DNA of 64,000 nt from Sphingomonas hankyongi (GCF_023516575.1 NZ_JAMGBE010000004.1:36001-100000); one strand, 5' to 3'. Shown: positions 8,364-17,981, numbered from the stretch's first letter. The notes: generated by a model not told the origin, from the sequence alone. Program-made: numbers and translations.

Positions 8364-9415
8364 GCTGGCGAAATCGCCGCTTCCAAGACCTGGTCGGTGT
8401 CGAGCGCCCGATCGTCCAGGCGCCGATGGCGAATGTCGCTGGGGTTGAGCTGTGCATCGCTGCCGCCCGCGCGGGCGCTTTGGGTTCGCTTCCCTGCGGG
8501 ATGCTCCCGCCGGATTCCATAAGAGCGCAAGTCCCCGAAGTCCGCGCGCAGGTCGATGCGCCAATCAACCTCAACTTCTTCTGCTTCCAGATGCCGGCGC
8601 AGGCCGACGACAGCGAATGGCGCAAGGTGCTCCGCGCCTATTACGTCCGCTTCGGAATTCCGGAGCCCGAAGCAGCCGCGCTCCGCCTGCCGTTCGATGA
8701 GGCTTATTGCGACCTCATCGAGGAACTGAGGCCTGAAGTCGTCAGCTTCCATTTTGGGCTTCCGGAAGAACCGCTGCTGAAGCGGGTGAAGGCCACGGGT
8801 GCCGTCGTGCTCGGCTGCGCGACATCTCCGGGCGAGGCGTTCTTCCTCGAAGAATGCGGAGTCGACGCAATCATCGCCCAGGGCTGGGAAGCGGGAGGTC
8901 ACAGCGGAAGGTTCCTCGGTGGCGATCCGCGGGAAGCGCTCGGGCTGTTCGCACTGCTGCCTCAGGTCGTCGATTCGGTCCGCGTTCCGGTCATCGGAGC
9001 CGGCGCAATCGCCGATGGCAGGGGCATGGCGGCGGCGCTGGCTCTCGGCGCAACCGGGGTCCAGATCGGGACCGCCTATTTACACTGCCGTGAAAGTTTC
9101 CTCGCCGAAGGACAGAAAAAGATGCTGCGTGATCGGGCGACGATCATGACCAATATCTACAGCGGCGGCCTCGCACGAGCCGTTCGCGGCAAGCTGATCG
9201 ATGAGATCGGACCGGTACGGCGAGAAGCGCCGCCTTATCCCCTTGCCGGTGCCACATCCCTCCCGCTGTTCCGCGCTGCCATGGAAAGCGGCGACTTTGA
9301 GTTCATGCCTAGCCTTGCCGGTCAGAATGCCTGCTACGGCGACGAGCCGTCTGCTGAGAAACTGACCCGCCGCATTGCGAGTGATGCGCTGGCGATCCTC
9401 GATCCGCAGAGCTAG
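8357..9415 (+). CDS. Nitronate monooxygenase (2-nitropropane dioxygenase family)
   Basis: FMN-dependent enzyme oxidising alkyl nitronates such as propionate 3-nitronate, 352 residues from the ATG at 8357. That ATG overlaps the gloA stop; the open frame runs further upstream but only antiparallel to gloA coding. Signatures are RPIVQAPMANVAG at the N terminus, the FMN/His region DAIIAQGWEAGGHSGRF and the barrel-closing VPVIGAGAIADGRGMAAALALGA. Sitting between gloA and gloB it probably joins an electrophile-detoxification operon. The specific nitronate is unknown, and the family contains flavoproteins with other substrates. Confidence 0.88.
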   Translation: MVGWRNRRFQDLVGVERPIVQAPMANVAGVELCIAAARAGALGSLPCGMLPPDSIRAQVPEVRAQVDAPINLNFFCFQMPAQADDSEWRKVLRAYYVRFGIPEPEAAALRLPFDEAYCDLIEELRPEVVSFHFGLPEEPLLKRVKATGAVVLGCATSPGEAFFLEECGVDAIIAQGWEAGGHSGRFLGGDPREALGLFALLPQVVDSVRVPVIGAGAIADGRGMAAALALGATGVQIGTAYLHCRESFLAEGQKKMLRDRATIMTNIYSGGLARAVRGKLIDEIGPVRREAPPYPLAGATSLPLFRAAMESGDFEFMPSLAGQNACYGDEPSAEKLTRRIASDALAILDPQS

Positions 9416-9425
9416 AGCGCGACCC

Positions 9426-10142
9426 ATGGACATCATCCCTGTCCCGGCCTTCAGCGACAATTACATCTGGTTGGTCCACGATGCCGAGTCAGGCGAAACC
9501 GCGGTGGTCGATCCGGGAGATGCGGCACCGGTTCTCGTCGAGCTCGACAGGCGTGGCTGGCGGCTCAACCAAATCTGGAACACCCATTGGCACCCCGATC
9601 ACACAGGTGGGAACCTGCAGCTCAAGGACGCGACGGGCGCGCGGATCTCGGGGCCCGATTCATCTCGCATTCCCGGCCGGGACATTGCCCTGACTGAGGG
9701 ATCGGAGGTCTGCATCGGCCGGCATGTCGGCCGTGTCATAGAGGTTCCGGGGCACACTCTCGATCATGTCGCGCTGATCTTCGAGAAGGACGGGGTGGCG
9801 TTCGTCGGAGACACCCTTTTCGCGATGGGTTGCGGGCGGCTCTTCGAGGGCACGCCCGAGCAAATGCACAGCTCCCTCCAGCGTCTCGCGGCGCTTCCGG
9901 ATGCCACGCGACTTTTCTGCGCCCACGAATATACCCTCGCCAATGCCGAATTCGCGGCTCACGCCGAGCCCAGCAATGACGAAATCGCCAGCCGCCTGAT
10001 CCAGGTGAAGGCAATGCGGGATCGGGACGAAATCACGCTCCCGACCACCGTCGCCCAGGAACGCGAAACCAATCCTTTCGTTCGCGCAAAAGACGTCCCC
10101 ACATTCGCACGATTGCGCACTGAGAAAGACAGCTTCCGTTAA
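9426..10142 (+). CDS. gloB: Glyoxalase II (hydroxyacylglutathione hydrolase)
   Basis: Hydrolyses S-lactoylglutathione to lactate and glutathione. A metallo-beta-lactamase fold of 238 residues starting at the ATG at 9426. Metal ligands are His54, His56, Asp58 and His59 (THWHPDHTGG), the His of EVPGHTLDH, the Asp of VGDTLFAMGCGRLFEG and the His of CAHEYT. The C-terminal substrate-binding helix region ends TFARLRTEKD. It lies 10 bases after the nitronate monooxygenase, completing a gloA-NMO-gloB run. The open frame extends further upstream but only by reading over the preceding gene. Confidence 0.96.
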   Translation: MDIIPVPAFSDNYIWLVHDAESGETAVVDPGDAAPVLVELDRRGWRLNQIWNTHWHPDHTGGNLQLKDATGARISGPDSSRIPGRDIALTEGSEVCIGRHVGRVIEVPGHTLDHVALIFEKDGVAFVGDTLFAMGCGRLFEGTPEQMHSSLQRLAALPDATRLFCAHEYTLANAEFAAHAEPSNDEIASRLIQVKAMRDRDEITLPTTVAQERETNPFVRAKDVPTFARLRTEKDSFR

Positions 10143-10189
10143 TGTGAGCGGGCGCTGTAACGATCGCGGAGGGAGTTAAGGAGGTTGCC

Positions 10190-10603
10190 ATGCGCATTCC
10201 CGCTCTTTTGCTGATCGCGTCAGCCGTCGGCTCCTGTACCACCGCTCCGCCTGGGCCAGTCCAGATGACTGCCGCCGAACAGGCCGAGCTCGCCCAACTG
10301 ACCGCGGGCAAGGTGGCAGGGCCGCCGATTTCCTGCCTGCAGCATTATCAGACCGACGACATGATCACCGTGAACGAGAGCACGATCGCTTTCCGCCACG
10401 GTCGCAGCAGGGTCTATCTCAACGGAATGCAGGGTGGCTGCCCGAACCTGCGTCCGCCCTATGCGCTGCTCACCAAGTCCACCACTGCGCAATTGTGCCG
10501 CGGCGATATCGCGGAGGTCGTCGATACGTCCACGCACATGACGGTCGGCAGCTGCGTGTTCGGAGATTTCATTCCCTACACCAAGACAGCGGCGGCCTAT
10601 TAG
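10190..10603 (+). CDS. Small exported lipoprotein, DUF6491-like
   Basis: A 137-residue protein with a lipoprotein signal peptide (lipobox SAVGSC, Cys16). It has a strong Shine-Dalgarno, AAGGAGG, just upstream of the ATG at 10190. The mature part has conserved-looking cysteines (ISCLQHYQ, GGCPNLRPPYALL, LCRGDIAEVVD, GSCVFGDFIPY). This pattern recalls the DUF6491 proteins common in sphingomonads; that assignment is from memory of the family style. Function unknown. It is the last gene of the plus-strand run and converges on the acyl-CoA synthetase gene six bases away. Confidence 0.8.
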   Translation: MRIPALLLIASAVGSCTTAPPGPVQMTAAEQAELAQLTAGKVAGPPISCLQHYQTDDMITVNESTIAFRHGRSRVYLNGMQGGCPNLRPPYALLTKSTTAQLCRGDIAEVVDTSTHMTVGSCVFGDFIPYTKTAAAY

Positions 10604-10609
10604 GCGGGG

Positions 10610-12355
10610 TCATCTTTTGTAGAGCGCGTCCAGGCGCTCGCCATAGACCTTCGATATAACGTGGCGGCGTATCTTCAGTGATGGCGTGAGCTGCTCGTTC
10701 TCGATCGTGAACGTCTCATCGGCAAGGATGAAGCGCCGGACCTTCTCGATCACCGACAGCTCCGCGTTGACGCGGTCGACCGCGCGCTGCAGCCGCTGCT
10801 GCACGTCGGCATGCTTCGCGATTTCCGGATCGGGCACGAGCAGCGCGACGAGGTGAGGCCGGCGGTCGCCGTAGACCATGGCCTGCGCGATCTCCGGCTG
10901 GATGGTCAGTATGCCTTCGATGCGCTGCGGAGAAACATTGTCGCCCTTGTCGTTGACGATCAGGTCCTTCTTGCGGTCGGTAATGACGATCCGGCCCTTT
11001 TCGTCGAAATGACCGACGTCGCCGGTAGCCAGCCAGCCGTCCTGTAGGACGCGGGCCGTCTCTTCCGGGTTCCGCCAATAGCCGTGCATGACGTTCTCAC
11101 CACGGACCATGATCTCGCCGTCGTCGGCGATCCGTACCTCGCAATTCTTGACCGGCGGCCCAACCGTCTCGAGGCGGATGCCCGCGCTCGGCCGGTTGCA
11201 GCTGATGAGCGGCGCTGCCTCGGTTTGTCCGTAGCCCTGGAGGAAGGTGATCCCGAGAGACTGGAAGAATACCCCGACTTCGGGATTGAGCGGCGCACCG
11301 CCTGAAACCCACGCCTTTTGCCGTCCCCCAAAGCGCGCGCGAATCTTGCGCCGCAGCGTCAGCGACAGCAGGCCATCCATCGGCAGGTCCCATGGCTTCA
11401 CCGACCCATTGTACCGGTCACTGCCGATCTTCATCGCCCGCTGCAGCAGATATTTCGAAAGGCCGCCCTGCCCTTCGACCGACTTGAGGATCCGGGCGCG
11501 GAGCAGTTCGAACAGCCGCGGTACCACGACCATGATCGTCGGGTGCACTTCCTCGATGTTGGCCGCCAGCTTCTCGAGGCTCTCGGCGTAATAGATCTGC
11601 GCACCGAGGGCGACCGGGAAATGCTGTCCGCCCATATGCTCGTAGGCGTGGCTCGCAGGCAGGAACGAGAGGAACACCTCGTCCTCCCAGCCGAAGTCGC
11701 TGGATATGATGTCGGTCGCACCTTCGAGATTGTGCAGGATCGCGCCGTGATGTTGCATTACGCCGCGCGGCGCCCCGCCCGTTCCGCTGGTGTAGATGAC
11801 GCAGGCGAGATCTCCCCGCTTGATGGCGGTGATGCTTGTCCTGAGTGCTTCGACATCTGCATCGCCGCTGATCAGTTCGGACCAATGGTGCTCGTTGACC
11901 CAATCGGGCAGCTGCCCCGCGCGGATATCCTCCATGTCGATGATGTGATGGCAATCGCTCGAAGTCAGCACGGCAGGGATCAGGGTCTTCGCAAGCTTTT
12001 GGCTTGAAACGATGACGGCCCGCGCTCCCGAATTGCCGAGCACATGGGCGTGATCGCGCGTGGTGTTGGTGGTGTAGGTCGGAACGGTCACGCAGCCCGC
12101 CGCCATGATCGCAAGGTCGGCGATCAGCCATTCCGGGCGGTTCTCGCTAACGAGGGCAATTCGGTCGCCGCGTTCCAAGCCGATCCTTTTGAGACTGGCG
12201 GCGAGAGCGGCGACCTGACCGGCGGCATCGGCCCAGCTCGTCGGCCGCCACTGTCCCTCGCGCTTGGCCCACAGGAAAGGTTCATCGCCTTTTTCGGCTG
12301 CCCGCGTCAGGAACAGCGAAACCAGATTGTCGAAATGTTCGAGCTGCCGCGCCAT
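10610..12355 (-). CDS. Long-chain acyl-CoA synthetase (AMP-dependent ligase)
   Basis: Activates fatty acids through an acyl-adenylate to acyl-CoA; 581 residues, FadD15-type length. Motifs: the P-loop-like CVIYTSGTGGAPRG, FLQGYGQTEAAPLIS, GWLATGDVGHFDEKGRIVITDRKKD and the C-terminal lysine region LTPSLKIRR. The usual YTSGTTG is YTSGTGG here, one substitution in a phosphate-binding loop. No signal peptide. It is flanked by convergent and divergent neighbours, so it is probably monocistronic; the 99 bases before its start separate it from divergent ggt. Confidence 0.93.
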   Translation of the reverse strand: MARQLEHFDNLVSLFLTRAAEKGDEPFLWAKREGQWRPTSWADAAGQVAALAASLKRIGLERGDRIALVSENRPEWLIADLAIMAAGCVTVPTYTTNTTRDHAHVLGNSGARAVIVSSQKLAKTLIPAVLTSSDCHHIIDMEDIRAGQLPDWVNEHHWSELISGDADVEALRTSITAIKRGDLACVIYTSGTGGAPRGVMQHHGAILHNLEGATDIISSDFGWEDEVFLSFLPASHAYEHMGGQHFPVALGAQIYYAESLEKLAANIEEVHPTIMVVVPRLFELLRARILKSVEGQGGLSKYLLQRAMKIGSDRYNGSVKPWDLPMDGLLSLTLRRKIRARFGGRQKAWVSGGAPLNPEVGVFFQSLGITFLQGYGQTEAAPLISCNRPSAGIRLETVGPPVKNCEVRIADDGEIMVRGENVMHGYWRNPEETARVLQDGWLATGDVGHFDEKGRIVITDRKKDLIVNDKGDNVSPQRIEGILTIQPEIAQAMVYGDRRPHLVALLVPDPEIAKHADVQQRLQRAVDRVNAELSVIEKVRRFILADETFTIENEQLTPSLKIRRHVISKVYGERLDALYKR

Positions 12356-12454
12356 CGAATATCCATGCTCCCCCGGCCGGGCTTCTTACCGGAAATGAAT
12401 AGCTGTGCCACACCTCGTGGACGCGGCGCAGGCGTGCCGCTAGGCCTTCTACGC

Positions 12455-14164
12455 ATGCGCCTGTTCGTCAAGCTAAGTAGCGCGTTCGCCATTTTCGTCG
12501 CCGCGAGCTGTTCTCCCCTTCCGGCCGAGCCGGCTCGTCCGACAGCGGGTTCCTCGGAACCGTTCGTGATCGCTGCGAACCCACTCGCAGCGGAGGCCGG
12601 CGCCGAGGTGCTTCGTCGCGGCGGCAGCGCCGTCGACGCGGCCATCGCCGTCCAGGCGATGCTGTCGCTCGTCGAGCCGCAGAGCTCGGGAATGGGCGGC
12701 GGCGCCTTCATGAACTATTTCGAGTCGAGCACCGGCAGGCTGACAATCTACGATGGCCGCGAAGTCGCGCCGGCACAGGCCACTCCGGGCATGTTCCTCG
12801 ATGCGGCTGGGAAACCGCTGCCGTTCGATACGGCGGTGGTGAGCGGACGGGCAACCGGCGTTCCTGGCGCCGTGAAGATGCTGGCTTTCGCACATGGAGA
12901 GCATGGCAAGCTACCGTGGCGGACATTGTTCGGTTCCGCGGAGCGGACCGCGGACGAGGGCTTCGTCGTGAGCCCTCGGCTCGGGCGCATGATCCACGCG
13001 AGCAACGCTGAAAACCGTGCGCCGGACGTGATCGCATATTTCTCCAAGCCGGACGGCACGCTGCTCAGCGCCGGCGACCGGCTCGTCAACAAGCCCTATG
13101 CCGACTTCCTCCGGCGCCTCGCCGATCAGGGCCCGGCAGCGCTCTACGATGGATCGACAGCTGCGAAGATCGTTTCCCGCACGCGTGCTGGACCACTGCG
13201 CGGGTCGATGACGCTCGCGGACCTCGTCGCGTACAAGCCGGTCAAACGCGAGCCAGTGTGCGGCAAGTATCGGCTCTACCTTCTGTGCGTCCCGCCGCCG
13301 CCATCGAGCGGTGTCGGGCTAATCCAGCTGATGATGCTTCTCGAGCAGACGGACATTGGCTCGCGTGGACCGACGGACCCGCAAGCCTGGTTTCTCTTCG
13401 CCGAGGCAAGCCGCGTCATGTACGCCGACCGGGACAAATATGTTGGCGACCCCGCGTTCGCGCGCGTTCCGGTCGGAAGCATGATCGACCCGTTCTACGT
13501 TGCCGCTCGTCGCCGGCTCATCGGCAGCACCGCGGGCCCGCCTCCGGAAGCCGGCCGACCTGAACCTGTGCGGCAACCGGGAGCGGACAATACGCTCGAA
13601 CCGACCGGCACCTCTCATTTCATCATCCGCGACGCGCGGGGAAACGTCGTGTCGATGACCACTACGGTCGAATCGATCTTCGGTAGCGGCCGAATGGTCG
13701 ACGGCTTCTTCCTCAATAACGAGATGACCGACTTTTCGTTCAGCCCGACGGATGCTCAGGGCCGGCCCGTCGCCAACGCCGTGGCAGCCGGCAAGCGGCC
13801 GCGTTCGTCGATGGTGCCTTCCATCCTGCTCACGCGCGACGGCCGCTTCGCCGGAGCGATCGGCTCCGCCGGCGGGAATGCGATCCTCGCTTATGTCGCA
13901 AAGTCGCTCGTCGCGGCGGTCGACTGGAACATGAGCATGCCCGATGCTCTCGCAGCGCCGAACCTCGTCGCACGCGGGCCGAACTTCAACGGCGAGGTGA
14001 TGAAGTTCTCGCCGGCGATCCTCGAAGGCCTCCGGCAGCGCGGAATCGATCTCAAGCCCGGGCAGGGCGAGGATTCCGGGGTCACAGCAGTATTGATCCG
14101 CAACGGCAAGATCGACGGCGCCGCCGACCCGCGCCGAGAAGGCGTAGTGGTGATGGTGCACTAG
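12455..14164 (+). CDS. ggt: Gamma-glutamyltransferase, exported
   Basis: Periplasmic or envelope N-terminal-nucleophile hydrolase that cleaves glutathione and other gamma-glutamyl compounds, 569 residues. A signal peptide precedes Cys19 (FVAASCSPLP), possibly a lipobox. Family marks are NPLAAEAGAEVLRRGGSAVDAAIA and SSGMGGGAF. The autocleavage site precedes the Thr of GTSHF, followed by GNVVSMTTTVE and later RPRSSMVPSI. The ATG at 12455 is used because it begins the signal peptide; the frame is open upstream without coding character. The stop codon lies in a CTAG shared with the convergent pyrD stop. Confidence 0.95.
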   Translation: MRLFVKLSSAFAIFVAASCSPLPAEPARPTAGSSEPFVIAANPLAAEAGAEVLRRGGSAVDAAIAVQAMLSLVEPQSSGMGGGAFMNYFESSTGRLTIYDGREVAPAQATPGMFLDAAGKPLPFDTAVVSGRATGVPGAVKMLAFAHGEHGKLPWRTLFGSAERTADEGFVVSPRLGRMIHASNAENRAPDVIAYFSKPDGTLLSAGDRLVNKPYADFLRRLADQGPAALYDGSTAAKIVSRTRAGPLRGSMTLADLVAYKPVKREPVCGKYRLYLLCVPPPPSSGVGLIQLMMLLEQTDIGSRGPTDPQAWFLFAEASRVMYADRDKYVGDPAFARVPVGSMIDPFYVAARRRLIGSTAGPPPEAGRPEPVRQPGADNTLEPTGTSHFIIRDARGNVVSMTTTVESIFGSGRMVDGFFLNNEMTDFSFSPTDAQGRPVANAVAAGKRPRSSMVPSILLTRDGRFAGAIGSAGGNAILAYVAKSLVAAVDWNMSMPDALAAPNLVARGPNFNGEVMKFSPAILEGLRQRGIDLKPGQGEDSGVTAVLIRNGKIDGAADPRREGVVVMVH

Positions 14165-15198
14165 ATAGCGCTGCCGACCGCCTCGCCGGCGCTCGCAAAT
14201 CCTTCGCGTTCGAGCAGCGCTGCTAGACCGAGCGCAATTTGGTGCGCGATGCCCGGGCCTTGGTAGACCATCGCGCTGTAGAGCTGCACGAGGCTCGCTC
14301 CGGCACGGATGCGCTCCCATGCGTCCTCGGCCGTGGCTATCCCGCCGACCCCTATCAACGGGATCTCACCGCCGGAAGCGGATCGGAAGTCGCGCAACGC
14401 CTGGAGCGCTAAAGCTTTTAGAGGTGCACCGGACAATCCCCCCTGTTCGCCGGCCCATCGCGACTTCAATTCCGGACGGGACACCGTCGTATTGGCGACG
14501 ATTAGCCCCTCGATCCCGTGCTGCAGCGCCACTCGGACAATCTGGTCCGGTTCGCCCTCGCCAAGGTCGGGTGCGACCTTCAGGAATATCGGCGCACCTT
14601 TAGCAGGGCGAGATTCCTGCACTGCCGAGAGAAGCTCGCGAAGCGCGCCTTCATCCTGCAGCTGACGAAGGCCGGGCGTATTGGGCGAACTGATGTTGAT
14701 CGTCAGATAATCCGCGACCGTCGCCATTGCGCGGACGCCGTTCGCGTAATCGGCAATGCGGTCAGCGCTGTCCTTGTTGGCGCCGACATTGACGCCGACG
14801 ATTCCGCGCGAATGGCTGCATTGCTGAAGCCGGTCGAATGCCGACGCCTGGCCCCTGTTGTTGAAACCCATGCGGTTGATCACCGCCTCATCCTCGCGCA
14901 GGCGGAACAGACGCGGCTTGGGATTACCCTCCTGCGGCCGCGGGGTGAGGGTTCCGACCTCCACGAAGCCAAAGCCGAGGGAAAGCATTTGCTCCGGGAC
15001 CTCAGCATCCTTGTCGAATCCAGCGGCGAGGCCGATCGGGGAGGGGAAGTCGAGGCCGGCGACCTTTGTGCGGAGCGATGCCGGCAGGTCCGGCGGACGG
15101 TGCGGCGGGACGAGCTTGAGCGCCTGAATGGTCAGGCGATGGGCCCGCTCTGCGTCGAGCGCGAAGGCAAAAGGACGGATGAGAGGATACAGGCTCAC
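14161..15198 (-). CDS. pyrD: Dihydroorotate dehydrogenase (quinone), class 2
   Basis: Membrane-associated FMN enzyme of pyrimidine synthesis, passing electrons from dihydroorotate to quinone. The 345 residues include the N-terminal extension typical of class 2 (LYPLIRPFAFALDAERAH). FMN and catalytic regions are GLAAGFDKDAEV, NISSPNTPGLRQLQ (active-site Ser), VANTTVSRP and IPLIGVGGI. The gene converges on ggt with a 4-base stop overlap and is divergent from the suf operon, separated by 100 bases. Confidence 0.97.
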   Translation of the reverse strand: MSLYPLIRPFAFALDAERAHRLTIQALKLVPPHRPPDLPASLRTKVAGLDFPSPIGLAAGFDKDAEVPEQMLSLGFGFVEVGTLTPRPQEGNPKPRLFRLREDEAVINRMGFNNRGQASAFDRLQQCSHSRGIVGVNVGANKDSADRIADYANGVRAMATVADYLTINISSPNTPGLRQLQDEGALRELLSAVQESRPAKGAPIFLKVAPDLGEGEPDQIVRVALQHGIEGLIVANTTVSRPELKSRWAGEQGGLSGAPLKALALQALRDFRSASGGEIPLIGVGGIATAEDAWERIRAGASLVQLYSAMVYQGPGIAHQIALGLAALLEREGFASAGEAVGSAI

Positions 15199-15242
15199 GA
15201 TCCCGCTATGGCACGGGTCGGTAATCTCGTCATGCCGGGCGG

Positions 15243-15298
15243 TTGAGTTTCAGGGCGCAACGTACTAAATCCTACTCAATCACTCCGAATTACTGCTG
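15243..15298 (+). promoter_or_regulatory. Candidate suf operon promoter/operator region
   Basis: The 100 bases between pyrD and sufR must hold the suf promoter. A relatively AT-rich patch contains TTGAGT at 15243-15248 and, 17 bases on, TAAATC, a weak sigma-70-like pair. It continues through TACTCAATCACTCCGAATTACT to the sufR ATG. The sufR product is an Rrf2-type Fe-S sensor that usually binds such regions, but I cannot define a clear dyad operator. No good Shine-Dalgarno precedes the sufR ATG. Confidence 0.25.
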
Positions 15299-15772
15299 AT
15301 GCGCCTGAGCCACCTTGCCGATTATGCGGTCGTTTTGATGACCGCTGCCGCCCGTCGCGAGCCGGGCGAGCGCCTCAGCGCAACCGAGCTTGCGGGCGAA
15401 ACGGGCGTCCCGCTGCCGACCGCGCAGAAGCTGATGGGCCAGCTCGCCGCGCGTGGCCTACTTAGTAGCGCCCGAGGCGCGTCGGGCGGCTTCGCTCTGG
15501 CCCGCCCCCCAGCCGAGATCAGTCTCGCCGATATCGTCGAGGCGGTCGAAGGCCCAATCGTCATGACGATGTGTTCGGACTCCAATAATCACGATTGCAT
15601 TCTCGACGCGCATTGCCGCGTTAAGCCCCACATGGGCATCGTCGGCAATGCGGTGCGCGGGGCCTTGGGCGCGGTTTCGCTCGAACATCTGAGTGCCCCT
15701 GCGAAGGCAGGGGTCCAGCCCCGACAAGAAAAGCTCTGGGCCCCTGCCTCCGCACGAGCGCAGTCAGCATGA
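15299..15772 (+). CDS. Rrf2-family SUF operon regulator
   Basis: A 157-residue Fe-S-sensing repressor. The winged helix is [12 protein letters not shown] to [15 protein letters not shown]. Three cysteines, Cys92, Cys100 and Cys106, match the [2Fe-2S] site of this family. First gene of the SUF operon, so it probably autoregulates the cluster in response to Fe-S status. The last 25 residues (from APAKAGVQ at 133) are encoded by a palindromic repeat, not by family sequence. The insertion appears to have replaced the native stop and carries the frame to an ATGA overlap with sufB. Confidence 0.93.
   Translation: MRLSHLADYAVVLMTAAARREPGERLSATELAGETGVPLPTAQKLMGQLAARGLLSSARGASGGFALARPPAEISLADIVEAVEGPIVMTMCSDSNNHDCILDAHCRVKPHMGIVGNAVRGALGAVSLEHLSAPAKAGVQPRQEKLWAPASARAQSA
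15696..15754. repeat. Palindromic REP-like element translated at the sufR 3' end
   Basis: A perfect 7-base stem (CCCCTGC, 15696-15702; GCAGGGG, 15707-15713) closes a GAAG loop. A longer imperfect arm pair flanks it: 15700-15718 and 15736-15754 (CTGGGCCCCTGCCTCCGCA) are near reverse complements. The 14-base core CCTGCGAAGGCAGG at 15698-15711 recurs exactly at 50432-50445. Read in the sufR frame the first arm encodes APAKAGVQ. It resembles dispersed intergenic palindromes of alphaproteobacteria. Confidence 0.8.
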
Positions 15773-17238
15773 ACGAGGCCGTCAAAAATCGGGAGCTCAA
15801 GGAAAAGATCTCCCAGGATTACGAATGGGGATTCGTCTCCGACATCGAGCAGGAATTCGCGCCGAAGGGCCTCAACGAAGACACGGTCCGTTTCATCTCG
15901 AACAAGAAGAACGAGCCCGAATGGATGCTCGACTGGCGGCTGAAGGCCTATCGCGCCTGGCTCGAGATGGAGGAGGTCAGCTGGGCCAAGCTCGATATCC
16001 CCGAGATCGATTATCAGGACGCTTATTATTACGCCGCGCCCAAGGCCAAGCCGAAGCTCGCGTCGCTCGACGAGCTCGATCCTGAAATTCGGCGCACTTA
16101 CGAGAAGCTCGGCATCCCGATCGAGGAGCAGAAGGTTCTCGCCGGTGTCGAAGGCGCGGCGAAAGTCGCGGTCGACGCGGTGTTCGACAGCGTCAGCGTC
16201 GCGACGACTTTTCGCAAGGAGCTGGCCGCCGCCGGAGTCATCTTCCTTTCCATTTCTGAAGCCATTCGCGAGCATCCCGAATTGGTCCAGAAATACCTCG
16301 GCTCCGTCGTTCCGCAGCGCGACAATTATTTCGCCTGCTTGAACAGCGCGGTCTTTTCCGACGGCACCTTCGTCTACGTGCCCGAGGGCGTGCGCTGCCC
16401 GATGGAACTGAGCACCTATTTCCGTATCAATGCGGAGAATACTGGTCAGTTCGAGCGCACCCTGATCGTCGCCGACAAGGGCAGCTACGTCTCCTACCTA
16501 GAAGGTTGCACCGCGCCGATGCGCGACGAGAACCAGCTGCATGCAGCGGTGGTCGAGATCTTTGCGCACGAGGATGCCGAAGTGAAATACTCGACCGTCC
16601 AGAATTGGTATCCGGGCGACGTGGAAGGGCGCGGCGGCATCTTCAATTTTGTCACCAAACGCGCGCTATGCTCTGGCGACCGCTCGAAGGTCAGCTGGAC
16701 CCAGGTCGAGACGGGAAGCGCGATCACCTGGAAATATCCAAGCTGCATCCTCAAGGGCGATGGAAGCGTCGGCGAATTCTACTCGGTCGCGCTGACCAAC
16801 AACCGCCAGCAGGCCGATACCGGCACCAAGATGATTCACATCGGCGCCAACACGCGATCGACCATCGTTTCCAAGGGCATCAGCGCGGGCCGTTCGAATA
16901 ATACTTATCGCGGGCTGGTGCGCGTGCTTCCGCGCGCGGAGAACGTGCGCAACTTCACACAGTGCGATTCCTTGCTGCTGGGCAGCGATTGCGGAGCGCA
17001 CACCGTTCCGTACATCGAGGTCAAGAACCCGACCGCGACGATCGAGCACGAAGCGACGACGTCGAAGATCAGCGAGGATCAATTGTTCTACGCGATGAGC
17101 CGCGGCCTCGACCAGGAGGCCGCGGTCGCGCTGATCGTCAACGGCTTCGCGCGAGAAGTACTCAAGCAGCTGCCGATGGAGTTCGCGGTCGAAGCGCAGA
17201 AATTGCTCGGGATCAGTCTGGAAGGAAGCGTCGGCTAG
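15769..17238 (+). CDS. sufB: Fe-S cluster assembly scaffold subunit SufB
   Basis: Scaffold component of the SufBC2D complex on which Fe-S clusters are built, 489 residues (full length). Recognisable are [12 protein letters not shown] near the N terminus, the beta-helix core with [21 protein letters not shown] and [13 protein letters not shown], and the C-terminal [20 protein letters not shown] with cysteines, followed by [16 protein letters not shown]. The ATG at 15769 overlaps the sufR stop. Its own stop overlaps the sufC GTG by one base (TAGTG). Confidence 0.98.
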   Translation: MNEAVKNRELKEKISQDYEWGFVSDIEQEFAPKGLNEDTVRFISNKKNEPEWMLDWRLKAYRAWLEMEEVSWAKLDIPEIDYQDAYYYAAPKAKPKLASLDELDPEIRRTYEKLGIPIEEQKVLAGVEGAAKVAVDAVFDSVSVATTFRKELAAAGVIFLSISEAIREHPELVQKYLGSVVPQRDNYFACLNSAVFSDGTFVYVPEGVRCPMELSTYFRINAENTGQFERTLIVADKGSYVSYLEGCTAPMRDENQLHAAVVEIFAHEDAEVKYSTVQNWYPGDVEGRGGIFNFVTKRALCSGDRSKVSWTQVETGSAITWKYPSCILKGDGSVGEFYSVALTNNRQQADTGTKMIHIGANTRSTIVSKGISAGRSNNTYRGLVRVLPRAENVRNFTQCDSLLLGSDCGAHTVPYIEVKNPTATIEHEATTSKISEDQLFYAMSRGLDQEAAVALIVNGFAREVLKQLPMEFAVEAQKLLGISLEGSVG

Positions 17239-17981
17239 TGCTTGAGATTACGAACCTTCACGCAACTGTGGCTGACAAGCCGATCCTGAACGGCGTGTCG
17301 CTGCACGTTCCCGCGGGCGAGGTGCATGCGATCATGGGCCCGAACGGCTCGGGCAAGTCGACGCTCGCTTACGTCCTCGCCGGCCGTCCGGGCTATGAAG
17401 TGAGCGAAGGCAGTGCGACGTTCGGCGGCGCTGACTTGCTGGCGCTGGAACCGCATGAGCGCGCCGCAGCGGGGCTGTTCCTCGGCTTCCAATATCCAGT
17501 CGAAATTCCGGGCGTCTCATATCTCCAGTTCCTGCGCGAGAGCCTCAATTCGCAGCGCCGTTCACGGGGCGAAGCCGAGCTTTCCGGCGGCGAATTCATC
17601 AAGCTCGCGAAGGCACAGGCAACGCTGCTCGGGATGGACGCCGAGATGCTCAAGCGGCCCGTCAATGTCGGCTTTTCGGGTGGTGAAAAGAAGCGCGCCG
17701 AGATGGTCCAGATGGGCATCATGAACCCGAAGTTCGCGGTGCTCGATGAGACCGACAGTGGGCTCGACATCGACGCGCTGAAAGCCGTGGGCGCGGGTAT
17801 CAACCGGATCATGCGCGCGCCCGAAAAAGGCGTGCTTCTCATCACCCATTACCAACGCCTGCTCGACTATGTTGAGCCGGACAAAGTGCATGTCCTTCGC
17901 GCCGGCCTGATCGAACGCAGTGGCGGCCCCGAACTTGCGCACGAACTCGAGCGCGAGGGCTATGCGGAGGCGGCTGCATAA
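17238..17981 (+). CDS. sufC: Fe-S cluster assembly ATPase SufC
   Basis: ABC-type ATPase driving the SufBC2D scaffold; 247 residues from a GTG start at 17238 overlapping the sufB stop. Walker A is GPNGSGKST (about 34-42), the signature region is FSGGEKKRAEM, Walker B is FAVLDETDSGLD and the switch His is in ITHYQRLLDYV. The frame is open well upstream, but that part reads over sufB. It is followed by a small membrane protein gene whose ATG overlaps its TAA stop. Confidence 0.97.
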   Translation: MLEITNLHATVADKPILNGVSLHVPAGEVHAIMGPNGSGKSTLAYVLAGRPGYEVSEGSATFGGADLLALEPHERAAAGLFLGFQYPVEIPGVSYLQFLRESLNSQRRSRGEAELSGGEFIKLAKAQATLLGMDAEMLKRPVNVGFSGGEKKRAEMVQMGIMNPKFAVLDETDSGLDIDALKAVGAGINRIMRAPEKGVLLITHYQRLLDYVEPDKVHVLRAGLIERSGGPELAHELEREGYAEAAA

